This document shows, one piece after another, positions 51,687-56,772 of a DNA stretch of 56,772 nucleotides. The notes under the pieces were generated by a model, which was not told the origin of the DNA, made no database searches, and saw only the letters and a list, made by a program, of their open reading frames with translations. Position 1 is the stretch's first letter, and the number at the start of each line of letters is the position of its first letter. The stretch comes from JBFMFR01 sp040752025. GTDB taxonomy: Bacteria; Chloroflexota; Anaerolineae; Anaerolineales; UBA4823. Made by a program: the position numbers and the translations under genes. The DNA lies in the NCBI GenBank assembly GCA_040752025.1, contig JBFMFR010000045.1, positions 1-56,772 of the forward strand, written 5' to 3'.

Positions 51687-52730
51687 ATGTATAAGTTGTC
51701 GAAGATCTTCTACTTCATCACCGTTTTATTGGTCGCGATGAGCCTAAGCCTGGCGGCTTGTGGGCCGGGGCAATTGTTGGGGCCGACACTCACCCCAACA
51801 GCTACAAATACACCTACTTCTACCGCAACAATAACCCCCTCACCCACGCCAACTTTTACTCCAACTCCTTCGCCTACACCAACGGCTACTTTTACCCCAA
51901 CACTGGTTCCACTTTTACCTGAGATTTCTCAATATCTGGAGAAGATGTACAGTATCCGTGATTATCGGGCAGTGACTTTGCTGAATATCGGGCTGCTCGG
52001 TGATGAACTGGAAGCTATCATTCCTCCGGATGAATTTGCTGATACTCATGAGAATCTGAAAACAGCTATCCAAAATTATTTTACTGCAGTAGATGCACAA
52101 AGCCTCGCCCAAGATGCATGGACAGTCTGTTTTTTTGCATTGTTAGCCAACAAAGTACAAAGTTGTAGTGAAGCTACTGCTCATTTCAAAGAAACCGGAG
52201 AAGCTGTCAAACAAGCTAAGGCGACTATCGAATCTCTTTGGCTTCAAGCGCAAAAGGAGTGGGAAAGTTACCTAACTCCGTTAGGATATCAACCTGCTGG
52301 CACCGCGACACCAATCCCGTTTCCGCTTGAAAACATAACTCCCGTTTCCATTGGAGAACCCGGGATAGGAGCGTGGGGGATCGAAGTCAAAGTAATGGAA
52401 GCCAATTGGGATGCTTGGCCGATTATGGAGGAAGAAAGCTCATCGAATGACAAACCATCTTCTGTTGAAAATTACTTGATGGTTACGATCTCTGTTAGAA
52501 ATGTTGGAAATAGAGTTGTTCAGGTAAACCCGAACCAATTTTCGCTGATGCTTGGTGATGCTCGCTATGAAGAAGCAGACCAGGAAAACCCAAATGATTT
52601 TCAGTATCATATTCTAGAGCCAAACTATGATTACGTTGGCAATATAAGCTTTAAAGTGTATGAATTCAATAAGGGAACTCCCCTGCTGCTATTTCTTAAT
52701 GGTGATATTGTGCTTGAACTGCCGCAATAA
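51687..52730 (+). CDS. Lipoprotein, type A signal with helical and DUF4352-like domains
   Basis: A 347-residue lipoprotein. Lipobox SLAAC, then ACGPGQLLGPTLTPTATNTP (type A start) and a Thr/Pro linker to about residue 75. A helical domain (about 78-210; ISQYLEKMYSIRDYRAVTLL, EWESYLTPLGYQP) is followed by an Ig-like beta domain (about 228-347; GAWGIEVKV, YLMVTISVRNVGNR, LLLFLNGDIVLEL) similar to DUF4352. The helical and beta parts also occur in the gene at 54597. GAGGAG is 7 nt before the ATG. Role unknown, possibly surface binding. Confidence 0.72.
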   Translation: MYKLSKIFYFITVLLVAMSLSLAACGPGQLLGPTLTPTATNTPTSTATITPSPTPTFTPTPSPTPTATFTPTLVPLLPEISQYLEKMYSIRDYRAVTLLNIGLLGDELEAIIPPDEFADTHENLKTAIQNYFTAVDAQSLAQDAWTVCFFALLANKVQSCSEATAHFKETGEAVKQAKATIESLWLQAQKEWESYLTPLGYQPAGTATPIPFPLENITPVSIGEPGIGAWGIEVKVMEANWDAWPIMEEESSSNDKPSSVENYLMVTISVRNVGNRVVQVNPNQFSLMLGDARYEEADQENPNDFQYHILEPNYDYVGNISFKVYEFNKGTPLLLFLNGDIVLELPQ

Positions 52731-52837
52731 ACAGACTGGTCAACCATCTTCACCAAACTATCGACTTCATGTCAACTGGACTTTTGACAAAGCCCATACA
52801 CCCTCGGCCAAAGTTGAGGGGTGAAAAGGAGCGTGCT

Positions 52838-53272
52838 GTGTTTATTATAAAAAGTCGATCTAGAGCAGGAGCCATGTCAATCTTGATCCTGGCGTTAGTC
52901 ATTTTGTGTTCATGTTCCAAAGCGTCTCCATATGCTGGATTCTGGAAAGGTACTGTCATCAACCCAAGTGGCAAAACCATTGGCAAGATAGAGTTTACCG
53001 TGCAGAACGATGGCATGGTCAAGGATGGCAAAATTGCTGTTCATATCGATGCTGGACCTGGCATTTCTTGTGATCTGACAACGACAAGCACAAATGGCCT
53101 CAATGCTCAGGTTCACACAGCCGAGACTGAATTCAATCTTAGTGGATCATTTGAAACTGATTCCCGGGCTAAGGGTAAAATCGATTTCATGGCGTGTAAG
53201 ACGAGCGCCGGGGTGATCAGGATGCAGGCTGGGCCATCTGTTTTGACCTGGAAGGCTAACAAGCAGCCGTGA
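52838..53272 (+). CDS. Lipoprotein, probable GTG start
   Basis: A 144-residue lipoprotein. From GTG 52838 the N-terminus is basic (IIKSRSRAGA), followed by MSILILALVILCSC, a signal peptide with lipobox CSC. AAGGAG at 52826-52831 is 6 nt before the GTG, while the first internal ATG (52874) is too close to its purine stretch. The mature domain is a beta-rich sheet (GFWKGTVINPSGKTIGKIEF, NLSGSFETDSRAKGKIDF). It has no Thr/Pro linker. It is inserted between the two type A genes. Confidence 0.65.
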   Translation: MFIIKSRSRAGAMSILILALVILCSCSKASPYAGFWKGTVINPSGKTIGKIEFTVQNDGMVKDGKIAVHIDAGPGISCDLTTTSTNGLNAQVHTAETEFNLSGSFETDSRAKGKIDFMACKTSAGVIRMQAGPSVLTWKANKQP

Positions 53273-53317
53273 AATTTGATTGCGAGGAAAGATATAAAGT
53301 TCGAGGAGATATCAACC

Positions 53318-53860
53318 ATGCATAATTTTTCAAGGATTTTGTATTTCAGTGTTGTTCTATTGGTTGCGGTAAGCTTTAGCCTGGCAGCTTGTGGACCAGG
53401 GCAATTATTGGGGCCAACACTCACTCCAACTGCTACAAACACACCTGAACCAACAAGTACACCCACCCCGCCTCCCGGGATTGGTGTGACACAGGCTTCG
53501 ATGCTTCTAGCCTTTGAGGTTCTGGGCTTTCAATTTACAGATGGAAATGGGCAAATCGATGGGCAGCCTTATAAACAAGGAATCAATGGGGGCTACACAA
53601 TGATTTTGGCAGGACCCCAGGAAAATTTGGCAGGTGCGTCGATCCATATACCCATGGTAGGAGACATGAGCTTCATGATCGCTTATTTCATTTCCAACGC
53701 TATGCCCGATCAGGCCGAAGCGGCATCAGCCTGGATATCTGCTCAGGTTCTGTCCAAGCTTCAAGAAGGAGAATATTCGTCTCGATTTGGCGCTGTCAAG
53801 CTTGATGTATCGATCCAGGGAAATGGCTTTATGGTTTTGAAGGTTACACCTGCACCATAA
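53318..53860 (+). CDS. Lipoprotein, type A signal with short C2 domain
   Basis: A 180-residue lipoprotein whose first 45 residues (ACGPGQLLGPTLTPTATNTP after the signal) are nearly the same as those of the gene at 51687. The C-terminal domain (about 52-180; GVTQASMLLAFEVLGFQF, GGYTMILAGPQENLAGASIHI, MIAYFISNAMPDQAEAASAWI) is unrelated to that gene but matches the domain of the next gene. It has a short linker. GAGGAG at 53303-53308 is 9 nt upstream. Function unknown. Confidence 0.7.
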   Translation: MHNFSRILYFSVVLLVAVSFSLAACGPGQLLGPTLTPTATNTPEPTSTPTPPPGIGVTQASMLLAFEVLGFQFTDGNGQIDGQPYKQGINGGYTMILAGPQENLAGASIHIPMVGDMSFMIAYFISNAMPDQAEAASAWISAQVLSKLQEGEYSSRFGAVKLDVSIQGNGFMVLKVTPAP

Positions 53861-53929
53861 AAATTGAGTCGAAGAATCAAAGATTATGGATTATTCTCAA
53901 GAATCAGCTTTCAACTGAGGAGTCAGAAA

Positions 53930-54574
53930 ATGAATCGGTTAGTATTGATCGTCATTACATTGTGTATCCTGCTGGCAGGCTGCGGCCCTTCAAAGGAAGC
54001 TCTTGCCACGCAAACTGCTGAGGCTGCAACAGCAGTAGCTTTGTCCTGGACGGCGACGCCAACTGAGACGCCCAAGCCATCTGCAACGGCGACAGCTACA
54101 TCAACCTTTACGCCTGAGCCGACTTCAACAGCCACCTTCACGCCTGAACCAACGCATACTTTTACACCAACGCCAATACCAGGCTTAGGGATATCCGTAA
54201 AATCTATCGAGGAAAATCTCAAGAAGGCAGGATATTCTTTCAAGAGTCTTAATGCGAACATTATAGAGGGGAGTGCAATGGGAGGGGCGATTACAGTTCA
54301 GCTGCATGGCCCTGGCGAAAATATTACCAAGGCAACGTGCGGGACAACCATGTTCGGCTTATTGATGGTTGGGGAAAATCAATCAACTGGTTTCGCATAC
54401 TTGGGTAATTTTATCAAGGTGTTTGTAGGGGATGATTGGGAAGAAATTAAAGCCTGGGTGAATGAAAGTTTACGAGCCAAGGACAAAACTAGCACTTTAT
54501 CTGTAAATGGGAAGAAGATTACTATCGTCAACGATGGTGATATCACATTTGATGTGATCGTTGAAGCTGAATGA
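53930..54574 (+). CDS. Lipoprotein, type B signal with short C2 domain
   Basis: A 214-residue lipoprotein. The signal peptide and start CGPSKEALATQTAEAATAV (type B) differ from type A; the lipobox is LAGC. The linker is rich in Thr, Pro and Glu. The domain GISVKSIEENLKKAGYSFK, GGAITVQLHGPGENITKATC and a final strand pair is the same type as in the gene before. The type B start is nearly identical to that of the next gene. GAGGAG is 7 nt before the ATG. Confidence 0.7.
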   Translation: MNRLVLIVITLCILLAGCGPSKEALATQTAEAATAVALSWTATPTETPKPSATATATSTFTPEPTSTATFTPEPTHTFTPTPIPGLGISVKSIEENLKKAGYSFKSLNANIIEGSAMGGAITVQLHGPGENITKATCGTTMFGLLMVGENQSTGFAYLGNFIKVFVGDDWEEIKAWVNESLRAKDKTSTLSVNGKKITIVNDGDITFDVIVEAE

Positions 54575-54596
54575 CAATTTCTCGTGGAGTCGAAAA

Positions 54597-56690
54597 ATGA
54601 AAAAGTTAACATTGATCATCATAACACTGAGTATTTTGCTGGCAGGTTGTGGCCCTTCGAAAGAGGCGGTTGCCACGCAAACCGCTGGGGCTGCGACAGC
54701 AGTGGCTTTGTCTTGGACGGCGACACCGGTGATGACTCCTTCGGCAACCAGCACTCCAACCCCTATTCCTCTGACTCCGGAAGAAATAATCTTCTTCGAT
54801 AAGATTGACCGGATTAGCTTTATGCTCAAGGTCAAACTGTATACTTTGCCTCTTGCGTTGCAGCAATTGGAGAATGTCCAGCCGCCCATAGAACAGCAAG
54901 CTACCTGGGCAGCCCTGCTCGAAAGATATGGCCATTACTTGGCAGTTTTATATCAAGCTAACCAGTTGGAAGGGTGTATTCTGAGCCAGCGATTGACTTG
55001 GCAGCCCGGTGATGATCTATATAATTGCGGATCTCGATATCCGGTTGAAGGAGAGACTGATATTGATAAAGCATTCCAAATCTTGTTGGCAACGTTTGAT
55101 GAGCTTCAAATAAGCTGGGAGAACACAGTGCAAGAATGGGCATCTTATCGCTCAAGTCATGGTTATCTGTCTCCAACTCCTCTGCCGACATTGACACCCT
55201 CAACTGATGAACATAAGATCCGGCTGGGTCAGTCGGGAACCGGAGCCATGAAAATCGAGGTTACTGTACTTGATGTCCGTGAACAATATGTACTTGTTAG
55301 CGCTAGAAATATTGGTGATGAAACATTACAAATATCACCGGATCAATTCGGAATTTTTGCAGATAATACTTATTTCGAGCATAAGATTGCATCGGAAAAA
55401 GATTCGGAGGATCTCGAGGATACTATCCTGGAACCTGGAGAAGGTACTCAGGGGAAAATTTACTTCGAAATCCCACAATCGACTATCGAGAAGCGGGATG
55501 AAATGTTGTTGATCTTTTTAAATGGGGATTTGGTTTTTGATCTTATTCCAAGTGTGCCAGAGGCTGACAATATTGTCCCTTATGGTCAGTCTGCTAAAGA
55601 TTCAGAAAGGGGTTTAGAAATTACTGTACTCGGTGTAGATTTGGATGGTTTGAAGATAATACCGACTCCGTTACGTGATATACCCGGTAAATCAAACTTG
55701 GGTAGATTTGTCAGCGTAAAAATAAGGTTAGTAAATACGTCTTCAGAAAATACCAGTATCGATTGTTCAATGTTCCAGCTTTTTGGGGATCGAAAATTTT
55801 ATGATGAGATTTCACTTGATCCTCTAAGATATTACAAATCCTCTTCCTGGGATGATATTGTCAATGTTTTTTGTTTCGATACAAATGTTAGAGTCAGGGA
55901 AACCAAAGAATTTATCCTCATTTTCCCAGTGCCAAAGGATGCTACTGAAGAATTGTTCCTGGTGTTTAACCATTATCTTTGGATGACTCTCAAAACATCG
56001 CCATCGGATTTGGTTCCTACAGCTACTCCTGGATTAATAGTCAGTGACTTAGGGCGTATTGCTTTTGTATCTAATCGCGAGGGTAATCAGGATATTTATG
56101 TAATGGAACCTGATGGTTCAAATGTTACCAGATTGACAGTGTATAAAGCTGATGAAACGGATCCGGCCTGGTCGCCTGATGGCAGAAAGATAGCGTTTAC
56201 TTCTAACAGGATGATCTATGTAATGAATGCTGATGGCAGTGGAATAAAAGCTTTAACTACGAATGAAAGCTGGGCGTTTTCCCCTGCATGGTCTCCAGAT
56301 GGAAAATACATTGCTTATGCTATGGGTATCTTCGGCAATAACGATATTTATGTGATGAAAGCAGATGGCTCAGGTGTGAGGAACTTAACAAAGCACACCT
56401 ATAACGATTTTGCACCTGCATGGTCGCCAGATGGAAACAAGATTGCCTTTACAACCAATCGTAGAGGTAGGAGCTTGGAAATCTTTGTGATGGATGCCAA
56501 TGGTGCTAATTTGAAGAACATCACTAACAATGAAGGTGAAGATTCTGAGCCAGCTTGGTCTCCTGATGGGAATCGAATCGCTTTTACTTCCGATAGAGAT
56601 GGAAACCAAGAACTTTACTTGATGAATGCAGATGGCTCAGGAGTAACTAGTACACCCTGGCACAAAAGAGTCTTTAGTGGTATAGCATAG
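54597..56690 (+). CDS. Large lipoprotein, type B signal with DUF4352-like and TolB-like domains; C-terminus truncated
   Basis: A 697-residue lipoprotein. Lipobox LAGC and type B start (CGPSKEAVATQTAGAATAV). Domains in order: a helical domain (about 60-200) like that of the gene at 51687, two DUF4352-like beta domains (about 215-325 and 335-475), and a TolB-like beta-propeller of four repeats (PAWSPDGRKIAFTSNR and similar). The last repeat reads LMNADGSGVT, then STPWHKRVFSGIA where RLT... is expected. The gene therefore ends inside a repeat, a few bases before an IS630-like transposase start, which points to insertion of a mobile element into a longer gene. Confidence 0.75.
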   Translation: MKKLTLIIITLSILLAGCGPSKEAVATQTAGAATAVALSWTATPVMTPSATSTPTPIPLTPEEIIFFDKIDRISFMLKVKLYTLPLALQQLENVQPPIEQQATWAALLERYGHYLAVLYQANQLEGCILSQRLTWQPGDDLYNCGSRYPVEGETDIDKAFQILLATFDELQISWENTVQEWASYRSSHGYLSPTPLPTLTPSTDEHKIRLGQSGTGAMKIEVTVLDVREQYVLVSARNIGDETLQISPDQFGIFADNTYFEHKIASEKDSEDLEDTILEPGEGTQGKIYFEIPQSTIEKRDEMLLIFLNGDLVFDLIPSVPEADNIVPYGQSAKDSERGLEITVLGVDLDGLKIIPTPLRDIPGKSNLGRFVSVKIRLVNTSSENTSIDCSMFQLFGDRKFYDEISLDPLRYYKSSSWDDIVNVFCFDTNVRVRETKEFILIFPVPKDATEELFLVFNHYLWMTLKTSPSDLVPTATPGLIVSDLGRIAFVSNREGNQDIYVMEPDGSNVTRLTVYKADETDPAWSPDGRKIAFTSNRMIYVMNADGSGIKALTTNESWAFSPAWSPDGKYIAYAMGIFGNNDIYVMKADGSGVRNLTKHTYNDFAPAWSPDGNKIAFTTNRRGRSLEIFVMDANGANLKNITNNEGEDSEPAWSPDGNRIAFTSDRDGNQELYLMNADGSGVTSTPWHKRVFSGIA

Positions 56691-56715
56691 GGTAATCCCA
56701 AACTGGAGAAACCAG

Positions 56716-56772
56716 ATGCCAATACCGAAAGCCCAAGAAGTGAAATTATCGGATGCCGAACGACAAGGACTA
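56716..56772 (+). CDS. N-terminus of an IS630-type transposase (partial)
   Basis: ATG at 56716 with GGAG at 56705-56708 opens a frame of 19 codons to the window edge, MPIPKAQEVKLSDAERQGL. This fits the start of IS630-family transposases, where LSDAERQGLE leads into the helix-turn-helix. The element seems to begin within the preceding gene, probably at the TA at 56651-56652, since IS630 inserts at TA. The rest lies outside the window. Confidence 0.6.
   Translation, partial: MPIPKAQEVKLSDAERQGL

Overview
The window looks like chromosomal DNA from an uncultured or poorly studied Chloroflexota bacterium, probably near Anaerolineae. The reasons are lipoproteins with a Cys-Gly-Pro-Gly start followed by long Thr/Pro linkers, a GC-rich core with tightly packed and often overlapping operons, and the combination of KimA-like, TrkA, DUF58/transglutaminase and DUF4342/DUF2283 genes. 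This placement is inference from protein style and not from a marker gene. I saw no rRNA, tRNA or CRISPR array by eye.

Layout. 1-4573: the tail of a transposase-like gene, an LPG-synthase-type membrane protein, then a potassium module (KimA-like transporter plus two TrkA/RCK proteins). 4587-5096: a lipoprotein on the minus strand. 5365-9096: a molybdenum hydroxylase large subunit followed by YqeB-like and MocA-like maturation proteins. 9211-12230: response regulator, ThpR, RsfS, TrpS and a hotdog thioesterase. 12248-23962: a membrane block with a DUF58 protein, a transglutaminase, a giant (about 1990 aa) zinc-ribbon polytopic membrane protein, a PrsW-type protease and a secreted protein, mostly joined by ATGA overlaps.

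23998-31174 is a histidine operon, hisG-D-C-B-H-A-F-I-E. It is preceded by a good promoter, a 41-codon leader peptide with six His codons (His-His-His-Ser-His-His-His) and a GC-rich 11-bp hairpin directly before hisG. This is the layout of ribosome-mediated attenuation and is the strongest regulatory signal in the window. Only a histidinol-phosphate phosphatase is missing.

31274-44569 is almost all minus strand and metabolic or accessory: an AHSA1-PDZ-DinB fusion, a fused E1 alpha/beta 2-oxoacid dehydrogenase, a radical SAM protein, a membrane-anchored nitrilase, zinc-ribbon and DUF2652 proteins, a GNAT acetyltransferase, a GH5-like hydrolase overlapping a possible phosphodiester glycosidase, a glycosyltransferase with a likely CTG start, an alcohol dehydrogenase, an alpha/beta hydrolase and a DUF4342 protein.

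44700-46550 is a rearranged patch: BrnT/BrnA toxin-antitoxin, DUF5655 and DUF2283 genes, two pairs of diverged direct repeats and a structured intergenic stretch. 46581-49288 holds a TPR protein and an NB-ARC ATPase that together resemble a split STAND protein.

49453-56690 is visibly AT-richer and carries a run of secreted lipoproteins. Two signal/linker types are combined with two C-terminal domain types in all four combinations, which suggests local duplication and module shuffling. The last member, with DUF4352-like and TolB-like domains, stops abruptly next to the start of an IS630-type transposase at the right edge.
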